Assembly (NCBI GenBank): GCA_029851415.1 | Contig: CM056743.1 | Location: 66,556,186-66,620,185 of the forward strand | Length of the DNA: 64,000 nucleotides | Direction: 5' to 3' | Source of the DNA: Eretmocerus hayati | Lineage: Eukaryota > Arthropoda > Insecta > Hymenoptera > Aphelinidae | Part shown: piece after piece, positions 19,462-31,433 of the stretch | Layout: every line of letters begins with the position of its first letter | Numbering within the stretch: position 1 is the first letter of the stretch | Made by a program: the position numbers and the translations under genes | Notes under the pieces: model-generated | Told to the model about the DNA's origin: nothing | What the model saw: the letters and a program-made list of their open reading frames with translations, nothing else | Database searches by the model: none

Positions 19462-22243
19462 GAATATTCCGATAAAATCATATTAAGAAATAATTTGGTT
19501 AAGGATAGATACATCACAATTGTGACTAGTCATACACTTTACGATTTCACTTAAAAGAAAATGAGATAACGGGCATAGGTTCACAGAAATATCACAGTTT
19601 TCCTTCAGTCCGGTGACAGAAGGTCACTTACAATTAAAAAGAGATAGAAAGAAAAGAAACAAAACCCGAGCCCATCAAAGATTGAAGTAATGCTGCTTCT
19701 CCGGATCAATCCTCTGAGGAGACTCTGTTAATAGAAAATCTTTCAAGGACTCTTTGAACAAGGGTGTTTTCCCCAGCTGCCGAAAGGCCGGAGGGAGAAA
19801 GTTCCACAAATGAGCACATTGAACCTGGAAAGATCTCCTTCCATATTCAAGTCTCATATTGGGAACCTTGAGTACCCGCTCTTCTGCATTACCACGTGCG
19901 GGGCGTTCAGATTGGTACCTGGTGAACATCGCAGCTAGGTAGCCAGGCTCTCCTAAATGCATGATCTTATGCATTAACAGAGCTGCGAAGTACATTCTCC
20001 GCGAATCAGTACGCAACCAACCTAAACGCTCCCTAAACGGGGTGATGTGCTCGTCTCTCCTAAGATCAAAAATGTACCTCACACATGAATTGCTCAGTCG
20101 TTGTATCCGTTGCCGCTGTTCGTCCGTGGCGTCGAGGTACACGACTGTGCAATAATCTAAATGCGGTTGAATAATGACTCGACTAGGCGAATTCGGAGAG
20201 GTCTGGTGATACACGCCCTAAAAAACCGCAATCCGTGAAGGGCTCTGTTCACTTTCTTAGTTACTTGGTCGATGTGCGGCTTCCACGTCAGTTCACTATC
20301 AAGTGTAACACCAAGACTCACGACCGTATCGCTGAACGGAATGAACTTTCCTTCCTGTATCTCAACCCCTGGCAAGTCCATTCTTTTCAGATTTTTGATG
20401 TTCCTCTCAGAGCTGAAGAGGATTGCCTTGGTCTTGCCAGCGTTGAGACGCAGGCCGGAACTTCTGGCCCATTCAGCAATTAGTCGTCCTACTTCTCCCA
20501 GCCGAGTGATGCCTTCCTTGATCTTAGTTTTCTCGACTTGGAGATAAATTTGAAGATCATCCGCATAGAATAGATGATCTACCGACTTTCCGTCTAGCAA
20601 ACCAGGTAAGTCATTAACATATAAGCTGAAGAGTAAAGGCCCGAGAACAGATCCCTGTGGAACACCCAGATTGGTTTCAAGCCAATCAGAACTACCAGAT
20701 TTTGAAGTGACTATTTGGGTGCGACCTTGTAAGTATGATTTTATCCTCAGGGGTGCCGATCTTGAGAATCCAAGGTTTCGGAGCTTCCTCAACTGCTTTG
20801 AAGGTGTTATTGTGTCGAAAGCTTTGCTAAAGTCGAATAGTAGGAGTAAGGTGATCTTTTTCCTGTCAATGCCTACTCTGATGTCATCCGTCAACTTTAG
20901 TAAAGCTGTCTGGGTGCTATGGTATTGCCTGAAACCAGTCTGGAAGCGATCAAGAAGTTTCTCTACTTTTAAATACTCCGTGATTTGGTCATGTGCGATT
21001 TTTTCCAGAACCTTGGAAAGGAAGCACAGCAGCGCTATGGGACGAAAGTCCGAGACCGTTGATGGAGCTGCAGTCTTCTTCAATGCAATCAGCTGCGCTT
21101 GCTCCCAAGCCTCGGGAAAAACGCTATGAGCGAAAGAGGAATCAAATATATGTACAATAAGATCACCAATTGCCGGAAGAGCCTCCGCGATCACGCTCTG
21201 GGGGATCCCATCCACCCCGCGGGCCTGCGAGGAGAAATGTTTAATAGCAAGGACTACATCATTGAAATTAGTGGGCTTAAATTTAAACCTCTCTTCCGGT
21301 GCAGAGTTAATATCGTCCATTGCTTCATTGATATTTTCGTGAGGCGAAACGGAAACCCCCGCAAAGTGAGCGTTCAACTCATCCGGTGAGAAACCGTGAA
21401 ATTCTTCCTCTTTGCTCTTGGGCAAGAGGCCGAGATTGCGCATCTCCTTCCAAATATTCTTGTTCTGATCAAGAGCGTCTGAAAGATGGTTTTGAAGGAA
21501 GGAATTACGCTCTTGCTCAATGCGCAGATCGACCTCTTCGCTAAGCCGAAAGTACTCATTTTGAAGCTTAGGACACTTGCACTGGTTGCGTTGCATACGC
21601 TCCCAACGCCTGCGCGTCGCGTCTCGCTTATTCATGAGCACCCTCAGCTCAGGACCAATCCAAGGAGCATCATTTTTACGCGGGTTTATAGTTTTTTCCA
21701 GTGCTAATTCATCTAAAACGATCATTAAATTTTCATTCAAGCAGTGAATTGCATCTTCCAAACTGGTTTTGGCATTTTCAAGAGCCGTCCAGTCACAGCG
21801 GAGCAGACGGTCATCCAATATCTCCGGGGTGATGTGACGAAAATCCCTATACTTGAAGGAATTTTTTGGCGAAGTAGGGGTGAAGACGTTGATGGTGACG
21901 TCAATGACCGAGTGCCCACCGAAACAGGGCAGGCGTCTGTTGTGAAAGTCAGTAATGGTGTCGTTGTCATCTACGTAGATGTGATCAATCCATGTATGAG
22001 ATACATTGGGGTTGTGTTGATGAGTCGGGCCATGCTGCACTATCTGCAAGGCTAGTTCTTCTGTCAGTGCAGTCAGTGTCTTGGTGTCGGGATGAGCAGT
22101 ATCCAACAAGTCAGCGTTCAGATCACCCATAATGATTTTGTAACTGTAATCACCACACAGCCGGCGTAACGAGCCAAACAGCCCATCATCCTCCTGCATG
22201 GCAATTTTGGGGGGTCTATAGATTACCGCGACTAATATTGGGG

Positions 22244-22246
<3 letters not shown>
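19373..22246 (-). pseudogene. LINE-B, 5'-truncated EN-RT element with one frameshift
   Basis: A minus-strand frame (20157-22246 in real element sequence) starts inside the endonuclease (VIYRPPK, IMGDLNADLLD, WIDHIYV). It continues through a linker into a full RT: FRPIALLCFLSKVLEK, FRQYHSTQTALLK, DFSKAFDTI, GVPQGSVLGPLLF, YADDLQIYL. The C-terminal part (DYCTVVY, RIQRLSNSCVRYIF, LWNFLPPAFR) is in another frame, 19675-20214, so one frameshift lies at about 20157-20214. It belongs to the CR1/L2/Jockey group. The 3' end is AATAAAGGATATC then T. ORF1 and the N-terminal endonuclease are missing, and a (GA)n run sits at the truncated 5' end. Apart from the frameshift it is well kept, hence fairly recent. 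Confidence 0.9.
19429..19454. repeat. (TA)n microsatellite in LINE-B 3' UTR
   Basis: About 26 bp of alternating TA in the 3' untranslated part of LINE-B. Confidence 0.9.

Positions 22247-22309
<63 letters not shown>
22247..22309. repeat. (GA)n microsatellite at LINE-B 5' junction
   Basis: About 60 bp of AG with one GGA break, directly upstream of the truncated LINE-B body. A second such LINE/(GA)n junction is at 10403-10485. Confidence 0.95.
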
Positions 22310-23300
22310 CGCGCGAGTGCAAGGTAGCCTGACCGCATCGTTCTCCTCGCGCACCTACCATCATGAATCAGCCGGCATCGCGCGCATCTTATTAGACTTC
22401 TCTTGCTCGCGCTTGAGAGCAGACGTCCCCGCGTGGTAAATTCGCCGGACTCGCCGACTCCTTGTCACCCTCGTCACGTGTGCGTTTATTAGCATTCCAG
22501 CACCCGGACAAGATCTCCAGCGTGTCCTTGTGTGACTTCCTGGCCGCTGCTCATTCAACCGTCCTGCAGACGACTTTCGTCCCGATTCTCGGATGATTTC
22601 CAAATAATCGGAGTGGCCGATCAGCGAGCGCGCGTTTGCCGCTATCAACCACCTCTAAGTGCTAGCCACTAAATATTCTCTGTCCCTTTGGGCTTCACCC
22701 TCTGTGTTCTCTCCGTGTTCGTGCGATCTAGTGCATTCGATGCACCATGTTACTTATTGTTCAATAAATACGCTCGACTGGCTCCCGTTGATATTTTCTC
22801 TTGTTTTTTTGGTGCTCGGTTCCTCGTCCCACTCGCGCCCAGAGCAGCAGCAGCAGATATAGAGTTCCAATTCAACTTATAGAGAGTAAATCTACTGTGC
22901 GCTGTACTTTGCCCAGCATGTGCCGGTAATTTACCTAGGACTGATTACGCAGCCATCACATGAATTGGCATTTAGACTAAGTGACTCTGAAATTTGGTAA
23001 ACTGTTTTAATTTGCTGCGCCGAGCGAGACGGAATTTCGTCGCCATCATATCTGAGTGTGATGGCGCGATCTAGTATAGCCCAAAGCGGTAGCGGCGGAC
23101 GATCGGTTGCGTTTCGAGCAAGTTTCATGTCTCGACGTGTTCACCACGAGGGTGGGAGAGACGAACAATCAAATCGTCCAATCATTCAAATGATATCACT
23201 CTCGAATGTTGCAAAGGTCCAACACGGTGAATAGTGCATAACACATTCACAGTGATCATGCGGTCGTGTTGATACAAGTGAAATAGCGTATGTGCGTATA
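22310..23300. other. No recognised gene; possible LTR-like or promoter-like DNA
   Basis: CpG-richer than average to about 22700, then a TTCAATAAATACG polyadenylation-like signal near 22760 followed by T-rich and AGCAGCAGCAG sequence. This could be the end of a transcript or of an LTR, but no second LTR, primer site or gene was found. Confidence 0.35.
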
Positions 23301-23745
23301 TGAGAGCGTCCGCGGAACTTCAGCCACCCGCACGCTGAGCCGCACTTTCCGCGCTGAAACTTGTTTCTGAATCTCAGTACAGTACCAAGGGATACCCATG
23401 AAGAAATGGCAGGATAGTATTTTGATAGATTTTTACTCGCTCTTTCCGTTTCTTTGGTCAGATTTTCGGAAAAAAATTTCCGTCTTTGATAAAACCCGGA
23501 TCAAATATTCAGCAACACTCCTCGGGAAGCTGCATATCTTAAAAATCCCTCGAACTTACTTAAATGTCTTGTGCACATATTAAAGACCTCGTAAAAAAAA
23601 TTCAAAGTGGGCATGCGTACCTGTGCAGAGATATTAATTTTAAAAGATTAGAAAATCCTGCCGAGCGCGCGATTGGCTGAAGATCCAGCAACTGGCGCGG
23701 GCAGGTAGACGTCCTAGCAAGTCACGGTCATCGATGGCTCGGCCA
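23301..23745 (+). repeat. Left terminal inverted repeat
   Basis: Pairs with 26633-27066 in reverse complement, with scattered mismatches and small indels. The inner end is marked by GGTCATCGATGGCTC. The 61-codon frame at 23398 lies wholly in the TIR and is not a gene. Confidence 0.9.
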
Positions 23746-24230
23746 CTTGAGCTTGAGGATCACAAATTTTCTTGGTAGGATTTACTGTAATGAGCTTGTT
23801 ATTTCTGTCCTCAACGATCATGAGAAGTGTTGATTACGAAACACATTGTACTGATCTATTTATTATTTGACAAAAACGTTCGCAAAACTCAATAAATTCT
23901 AAATGCAAGGAACCAAATGGTGAAGAGGTGCATGAATATATTTCAAGGAAGGATCGAGTACCTATTGGCAGTTTATCTCCATTGCTTGAGATCCTCAAGT
24001 TCAATACGTATCCCCTGTATTTCTGAACTTCAGTCCAAGGTTTTGTGTAAGATAATGTACACTGCACCATTTAGTTTACCTCAGAGATACTCTGAGAGGT
24101 GTTCTAATTCCGCGGTGGAACTGCTATCGAGCTGGAAATCTGTACGCACTTTCATCATCTTCAATATTGTACGAGTTTTTGAACTCTCGACCTCGTGTAA
24201 TGATAGATCGAGATTGCTCATAATTGAAGC

Positions 24231-26307
24231 ATGTCTCGGAATTACGGTAATTGTTGTAATCCTTTGGCAAATGCAACCATCGTCCATTCGAAGAGCCTTC
24301 GTAATATTTCAGAGCGTGTCCTCGGTCTTTTTCCCCTCTCACGCAAATCTTCTAAGATATGTGATGAATGCAGAAACGCGGTTGATTCTCAGAACTCTAT
24401 TGGAGCCCACGAATATTTTCTTATCGTTAAAAAAATGGTCGAGAAATTTTCGGCTCCGGAAACGACCAAAGCTGGAAAAGAACTGATCATGAACCTCTTA
24501 CCAGATTCTTGGAGCATAAGGGAAAAAGCTGATTTCTTTCAAAGCACTCGATATTTTGTCAGCTCTGTAACTTCATCTTCGAAAGAAGCTGGAGTTGAGT
24601 CTGATTCGAATAGTGAGAAGCATCTCCCCATCGAAACGTTCGATACTGTCAAAAAATTCTATGAGAATGACGACAATAGTAGAATTATGCCCGGCATGGA
24701 AGATGTTAAATGTGTTAAAGATGAAGACAATGTCAAAGTGTTTGTACAAAAACGATTGGTTCTGTATAACATCCGAGAGTTGTACTTGAAATTCAAAGAT
24801 TCTCACCCAGATGTCAAAATCGGTATGACTAAGTTTGCTGAGGCTCGTCCAGTCCACTGTGTCCTAGCAGGATCCAATGAAACGCATTCCGTTTGTGTGA
24901 GCGTTTATCACCAAAATGTTAAACTGATGTTGAAAGGGCTCGATATTTCATCATTAACCTCCAAGCGTTTGAACGATTACAAAGATTGCATTCTTCCCAT
25001 TGTCTGTGAAGATCCAACTGATAAATGTTATCGAAATGAAAGCAAATCATGTCCAACTATCGAATCGTTCAAGAAAAATCTCCTCAACTTTTTTGATGAA
25101 AGTAATATGACCCATGTCAAGTTTCAATCCTGGACTACCACTGATAGGTGTCCACTTCAAACTCGAATCGTCCCTTATCATGATTACGTCGATGATCTTG
25201 CAGTGCTTCTCCTCAAGCTCAAAACTCATTCTTTCACTGTCAAAAAACAATCATCATTCTTTCAATGTTTGAAAGAAAATTTAAGCGAGGGAGTTTTCTT
25301 GCTTCCACTAGATTTCGCTGAAAACTATGCTTTCATGGCTCAAGATGCTGCTCAAGCTTTTCACTGCAACAATGACCAGTGTTCTATCATCACTGTCGTA
25401 ATATACTATTTGAGCGATTCTAAACTGTGTCATCAAAGATATTGTAATTTTATAAGATAATCTTGTTCACGACTCTGTCGCGGTACACTGTGTTCAAAAA
25501 ATAGTAACAGATTGGATCAAGGCAAATTTTGCTCTTGCGAAAAAGATCATCTATTTCACAGATGGTGCTTCGCAACATTTCAAAAATAAATACAATTCTT
25601 CGAATTTGAAGCATCACAAGAGAGATTTCTCTCTGGATACAGAATGGCACTTTCACGCAACCGCCTACGGTACAAAAGCTTGCGACGGCTTAGGTGCAAC
25701 AGTAAAGAGTAATGCTCGTCGAGCAAGTTTGCAGAGATCGTCAGAGAACCAGATTTTAACGCCTTATCAACTCTTCACATGGGCAAGAGAGAAATTTGAG
25801 AACATTGAGATCTTCTATTCACCCAAAGAACACTATGAAAAAGCCAAAATTGTTTCGGAAGAGCGGTATGAGTTAGCTAAAACTGTTCCAGGAACCCTCT
25901 CGTATCATTCAGTAAAAGTTTCGGAAGCGGCTAATCAACTCGAATTCAGGAAACTCTCTTCTCCTAGCGACTATGTTGTTGGGCCAAAGGTGATAAGCAA
26001 AGTTCAATCCTCAATCAATTGTGATGCTACTCCAAGCTTGAAAAGTAAATGCTCAGCTCCGAATGACACTGTTGTACTAAAATCAAAGAGGAGAACTCCA
26101 ACCTTTAAAAACTTCCTTGCTCCCTCAAAATTGAGAAAAGAATCTTTTACTTCAAATAACCCAGCTTCCACACCAAAGTTGAAGGAAAAACCAGCAACTT
26201 TGGAAGACTCTGTTGACGTCACAAGTGTGAGAACTCCGGCGAGATATCGCACTCTATCAGACGATGAAGCCCAGCAGCGTCAGAAGAAGCGAGCGAAGAA
26301 TAAGTAA
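24231..26307 (+). pseudogene. DDE-like transposase, one frameshift (409 + 233 codon frames)
   Basis: The first frame (24231-25460) has Cys pairs near its start (NCCNP, ICDEC), possibly a zinc-binding DNA-recognition domain. It ends just after LDFAENY (Asp at residue 361), an acidic motif. Past a single frameshift at about 25441-25456 the second frame runs to 26307 and has TDGASQHFKNK (Asp at 25561-25563) and ACDGLGATVK (25678 on). Conserved acidic residues at these spacings suggest an RNase H-fold (DDE/D) transposase. The tail is Lys/Arg-rich (RQKKRAKNK), a likely nuclear signal. It sits alone between the TIRs, as expected. One lesion in about 690 codons means the copy died recently, or that there is an intron or a sequence error. 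Confidence 0.75.
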
Positions 26308-26632
26308 GCAGGTATCCAGCTTGTTACAGTTTTCACCACGGGATTTCAGATGATTCATTCAGCCTCTAAGTAGATCCAAACTGGCCCTTTTCAGGGCCAA
26401 CAAATATTTTGACGTAAACAAACATATTCTCCATGATCTACAAGAATCCCAGGAAAATCTTTGCACAATAAAGACCCTGAGATCCCTTCAATCCTCCCTC
26501 GAACGCTTGCTGTCTCCATCCATGAGACGGTTCACTCCCGATTTGGGTCGTGGATGTTTTTCTATAGTTTTTTAGATGTCCTGTGCAGGTATTCCAAGAG
26601 TACTTTGAAATATATTACCATGAATTTAACTG

Positions 26633-27066
26633 AGCTGAGCCATCGATGACCGTGACTTGCTAGGACGTCTACCTGCCCGCGCCAGCTGCTGAATCTGCAG
26701 CCGACCGCGCCGCTCGGCAGGATTTTCAAATCTTTTAAAATTAATATCTCTGCACAGGTACGCATGCCCACTTTGAATTTTTTTTACGAGGTCTTTAATA
26801 TGTGCACAAGACATTCAAGTAAGTTCGAGGGATTTTGAAGATATGCATCTACCCGAGGAGTGTTGCTGAATATTTGATCCGGGTTTCATCGAAGACGGAA
26901 ATATTTTCCGAAAATCAGACCAAAGAAACGGAAAGAGCGAGAAAAAATCTATTAATATACTATTCTGTCATTTTTTTCATGGGTATCTACTGAGATTTAG
27001 AAACAAGTTTTAGCGCGGAAAGTGCGGCTCAGCGTGCGGGTGGCTGAAGTTCCGCGGACGCTCCCA
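26633..27066 (-). repeat. Right terminal inverted repeat
   Basis: Inverted partner of 23301-23745. Includes the motif GCATGCCCACTTTGAATTTT shared by both TIRs and ends at GACGCTCCCA before the TATA duplication. Confidence 0.9.
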
Positions 27067-27429
27067 TATATAGATATAGTTCAGTGTGCAGGATATGAGA
27101 GTAGATATATATTGATATCGGCGGATATCAGGTGTTCGTGAAATCTCCCAAATTCGCGGATCAAGTGCGAGAAAGTCTCCGGCACGGGTCTCTAGAACTA
27201 GGTCTGAATCCATGGTGCAGACCCCCCAAGGGATTGTTGTGCGATATCATTTCTGGCCCCTGTAGGATCATCTTCCAGCTAGTATAGAAATCGCCACTTG
27301 GGCCGTTTTCTAATAAAGTCCAAAATAGTACATTAAGCAACATGGGTGGAAAGGGAGATTCGCGCACGAGTGTCCGGAAAAAGTGCGAGAAAGTAACTTT
27401 CTCGCACGATTCCACTTTCTCGCACGGTT

Positions 27430-27466
27430 ATTATGTTGTTCTCGCTTTGCGAGAACAACATAATAC
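27430..27466. repeat. Perfect hairpin (17-bp arms)
   Basis: TATTATGTTGTTCTCGC and its exact complement are separated by only TTT. It would extrude readily as a cruciform or fold in RNA. Confidence 0.9.
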
Positions 27467-27929
27467 CCGTGAGAGAAAGTCAAAAGAGTGCGAGAAAGTT
27501 ACTTTCTCGCGCGGTTCCGGACACGAGTGCGGGAACTTTTCGCCCGCGTTGCTTATACTATTTTATGCAACCTGTGCGGAAAACTGTGCCTCCACAACTT
27601 TTAAAACGATTGGCGGTCAGGACTTGAATGAAATGATAACAATTATTATCCTATACTGAGTTTATTCAATTAAAATAAGTATCCTTTAGACCAATAAGTA
27701 TTCTAAAAATCAAATCACAAAAAGGTACTCATTGTCGAGTACCTTGAGCTAATACAAATCGATGGCACTTTTCTAGGGATGTCAACTGACCTCCGAAATG
27801 AATCCAATTATTTTGGTGTAGTGAGAGATGGACTTTTGTTATAAATTTTTCTCAACTGGAACAACGTTTTCACCATTTCTAATGATGCGTCAGAGTCGCT
27901 TATTCGACAAACTTTTTGGGGAAGTCGCC

Positions 27930-28012
27930 GGTAGGGAATGGGCGACCGGGGCGCGGAGCGGGGTCCAGGGGCGGCAGGGGGCGAAGCCCCCGCCGGGGGG
28001 TTCGGGGGCTCA
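27930..28012. repeat. GC-rich hairpin cluster
   Basis: An island of >80% GC in AT-rich DNA. Contains the self-complementary GGGGGCGAAGCCCCC and neighbouring CCGCCGGGGGG. No coding frame fits it. Role unknown. Confidence 0.75.
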
Positions 28013-29684
28013 CTGAAATAAAATTCTGAAAAATGTATCAAAAAAAACCTCTTGCTCATATCGCGTATTACCTCGTTGCTCAAAAGTATCGCCGAATTTC
28101 AAAAGATTCAATTTTGATAATTCATGCAACTATGTATGATGATGATCAATCATCTGAATACATTTGAAAAGGTGGAAAGTATTTTTCAAGTAAAGATGAA
28201 AATATAAAATGATGAGTTATCGAAGGGTTGGAATCCGTCTACTAGAAACAGATAGACACGCAAGGTTGACTCATTGAATTTTTTTCTAAGTTTCCAACTC
28301 GCTATGAAAATTTCGATGAATCCATTTTTGCACAGATTTCACTTTCTCACTATGTTTTGTCAAACATAGTGAGAAAGTTACTTTCTCGCACACTTAGCCG
28401 TGCGAGAATGACTTTCTGCATTTCTTTCGGCACGGGTACCTTGCATAGAAAGTTGACTTTTCGCACAGTTTTACGCACAGCGTTGCATAGAACGTGTTTT
28501 TTCGCGACCTTTCGACCTCTTACGCTCTATAGCTCGAACGGGACGCGTTTTCTCGAAAAATGTGTGGAGACCTTTTTTGTAGATCTGAAGAAATTAACAA
28601 AGAATATGTCCTCATACAATCCCATGAGACTCACCTGTTGGAGGAATTAGAGATTTTCCCTCGAAATAGTACATTTCGATACAAGGGCGTAAAACGTTTT
28701 ATTCGCGTCCGAGTGATGGGTTTCTGGCCCGAGCCGCAGGCGAGGGTCGGAATCATCACGAGGATGCGAATTATAGGTTTTACGGCCGTGTATCTAACTA
28801 TACTTTTCGATAAACTGTGAGTAAAAGTCGACAAACTGTGCGCAAAGTGCACTTTTACGCACAGTGTATCGAAAAATTATATTCCTCCCGCTCTCTCAGC
28901 CAACAGCTCGAACGGGACGCATTTTTTCGAAAAATGTATAGAGACCTTTTTTGTAGATCTTGAAGAATTGAGGAAGAATATGTCCTTGTCTCATCCCGTG
29001 AGACTCATTTGTTGGACATATGAGAGGTTTTTCCACCAGAGATCGTATTTCCCTCGTGATTTTCCTCTGTTTCATAGACATAACTATAAAATAATGTGTT
29101 TTATCGGGAATTCATAGCTCATAGAAAGTTATCTTATAGAAATATCGATGGAACACATTATTTTATGATTATGTCTATGAAACAGAGGAAAATTACGAGG
29201 GAAATACGATCTCTGGTGGGAAAACCTCTCATATGTCCAACAAATGAGTCTTAAGGGATGACACAAGGACATACTCTTCCTCAACTTCTCAAGATCTACA
29301 AGAAAGGTCTATACACATTTTTCGAAAAAATGCGTCCCGTTCGAGCTGTAGACCGAGAGAGCGGGCGGAATATAATTTTTCGAGGAAAAAGCTCTCATTT
29401 CTCCAACAGGCGAGTCTCACGGGATTGGATAAGGACATATTCTCTGTTAATTTTTTCAGATCTACAAAAAAGGTCTCTACACATTTTCCAAAAAAACGCG
29501 TCCCGTTCGAGCTATAGAGCGTAAGAGGTCGAAAGGTAGCGAAAAAACATCAAAAAACGGCCCAAGTGGCGATTTCTATACTAGCTGGAAAATGATCCCA
29601 CAGGGGCCAGAAATGATATCGCACATTAATCCCTTGGGTGGTCGGCACCATGGATTTAGACCTAGTTCTAAAGACCCGTGCCGG

Positions 29685-30094
29685 ATGATATGTATACGAT
29701 CGTCTAAAATCTCATCATGGATCTTTTTTATCATGACGCGTTATTCTAGTGCAAATTAGCTCATTGTCGTCCGATTCAGACAAGAGAAGATCACTTGAAA
29801 TGATACGGAATAAATCTTGCTCAATATAGTTTGTTTGGGGATTGAAAAAATCGAGCCTAAATTCAAATTATTGTTATTTTTGCATAAAAGATGCGGTCAG
29901 ATCATAAACTTTCGTGGGTATTATCGTCCAGAAAATCGTCAAGTACCCGTATGTGTGTGAAAACGTATGGAAGTATGTGTATGAGAATATATATAGGGTA
30001 TATTCAGCCATTATATACAGGGGGATTCAAATGTTTGGAAATTAGGTGTCGTACAGGGTCACCAGAGACGAATTACGTTTGACGTGGATTTAGG
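29685..30094. other. No gene seen
   Basis: AT-rich spacer between two foldback elements. Only short chance frames. Confidence 0.6.
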
Positions 30095-31151
30095 CAGGGT
30101 ATTCCCTCCCGGATTGGAGGGATTAAGGAATAGATAGATAATAGTGTCAGGATTTTTTTTACCTCAGAGGTCCGATCGTCTTTCTGCGATACCCGCAGAG
30201 TTATCAAACGATAAAGTTGAGCCAATCAGGGGCCAGTATTTTCTTGGAGAAAATAGTCACTGCCCGCAAAGATCGAGGACTTGTTTTCTATGCTCTTATT
30301 TGTTAAAAAATTATTGCACGGCAATCGTAGACGATCTCGCCCACAAGCCTTCAAACCCGTGTTGAAGAGCTCACGGGGGCGGGGCCTAAATTCGAGTTCA
30401 GAATTTCCACGGTCCACGCTCGTAAACTATTTACGGTCGGGGCCCTAATAAAAAAGCATTGTTGTCGATTTATTGCCTTTCGCTGAAAAGTTGAAATCCC
30501 GATAAAGAAAGATAACGTGGCCGTTCTTTTCGAGTTTGGATAGTTCACGAGAAGACATGCACGTTGGTCTTTGAATCATGAAAATCGGATGATATTGAGT
30601 AAAATTGGAGCTTATCATACATGATCCCAATATCGCCGATTATCTCTTCTTATCATCAGATTTTCACGATTCAAAGACCAACGTGCATGTCTTCTCGTGA
30701 ACTAACCAAACTCAAAAAGAACGGACGCGTTATCTTTCTTTATCGGGATTTCAATTTTTCAACGAAAGGCAATAAATCGACAACAATGCCTTTTTATTAG
30801 GGCCCCGACCGTAAAGAGATTACGAGCGTGGACCGCGGAAAATCTGAACTCGAATCAAGGCCCCGCCCCCGTGAGCTCTTCAACACGGGTTTGAAGGCTT
30901 CTGGGCGAGATCGTCTACAATTGCCGTGGAATAATTTTTCAACAAATAAGAGCACAGGAAACGAGTTTTCGATCTTTGCGGGCAGTGACTATTTTCTCCA
31001 AGAAAATACTGGCCCCTGATTGGCTCAACTTTATCGTTTGATCACTCTGCGGGTATCACAGATAGACGATCGGACCTCTGAGGTGAAAAAAATCCTGACA
31101 CTATTATCTATTCATCCCTTTATTCCGTCCAATCCGAGAGGGAATACCCTG
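30095..31151. mobile_element. Palindromic element with ~520-bp arms
   Basis: The left arm starts CAGGGTATTCCCTC at 30095, and the right arm ends with its complement at 31151. The centre is near 30630 in an AT-rich loop. The arms match almost throughout, e.g. GACATGCACGTTGGTCTTTG near 30555 and its complement near 30670. No transposase. Mirror-image small frames in each arm are by-products. Confidence 0.9.
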
Positions 31152-31433
31152 TAAAGAGGACAATGCGTATGAAATATCCGTATGTACGAATTCGCGAGTC
31201 GATGAAGAATTGAAAAGTTATGACAATTGTTTAAACAAATTCTGACAAAATCCGAGTTTTGACTTCAGATACGTCCGAATCAGATAAATTTGGATAGAAT
31301 TACTACGTAACCTCGAAATTCTCTTGGTTTTTGACGAAAATCGATATTCTTTCGTTCTTACGTGTCTAATTGGAATAAGAATTCGATTCTTTCTGTGAAA
31401 TCCAGTACAATATTGCTCTTCTGAAATAGAATC

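Larger units (their letters stand above)
23301..27066 (+). mobile_element. DNA transposon with ~440-bp TIRs and TATA target duplication
   Basis: The left TIR (23301-23745) starts TGAGAGCGTCCGCGGAACTT. The right TIR (26633-27066) is its inverted counterpart, starting TGGGAGCGTCCGCGGAACTT when read inward. TATA flanks both ends (23297-23300 and 27067-27070). The TIRs are about 90% alike by eye. Inside lies a transposase-like gene split by one frameshift. A 4-bp target duplication with long TIRs would suit the Sola superfamily, but I cannot settle the superfamily without a search. Confidence 0.85.
27179..29684. mobile_element. Foldback-type element with nested palindromes
   Basis: The outer TIRs are 27179-27309 and 29553-29684; both read CCGGCACGGGTCT inward. 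Nested inside is a second inverted pair (28499-28670 with 29375-29549), a third (28885-29010 with 29240-29370) and a fourth around a centre near 29120 (29010-29100 with 29150-29245). Short perfect palindromes with GTGCGAGAAAGT/ACTTTCTCGCAC arms occur near 27385, 27490 and 28365. No transposase frame is present. The superfamily is unknown. Confidence 0.8.

Noticed and set aside
22310..23300. Solo LTR
   Set aside because: An AATAAA and promoter-like composition are present, but no TG/CA ends with a target duplication could be defined.
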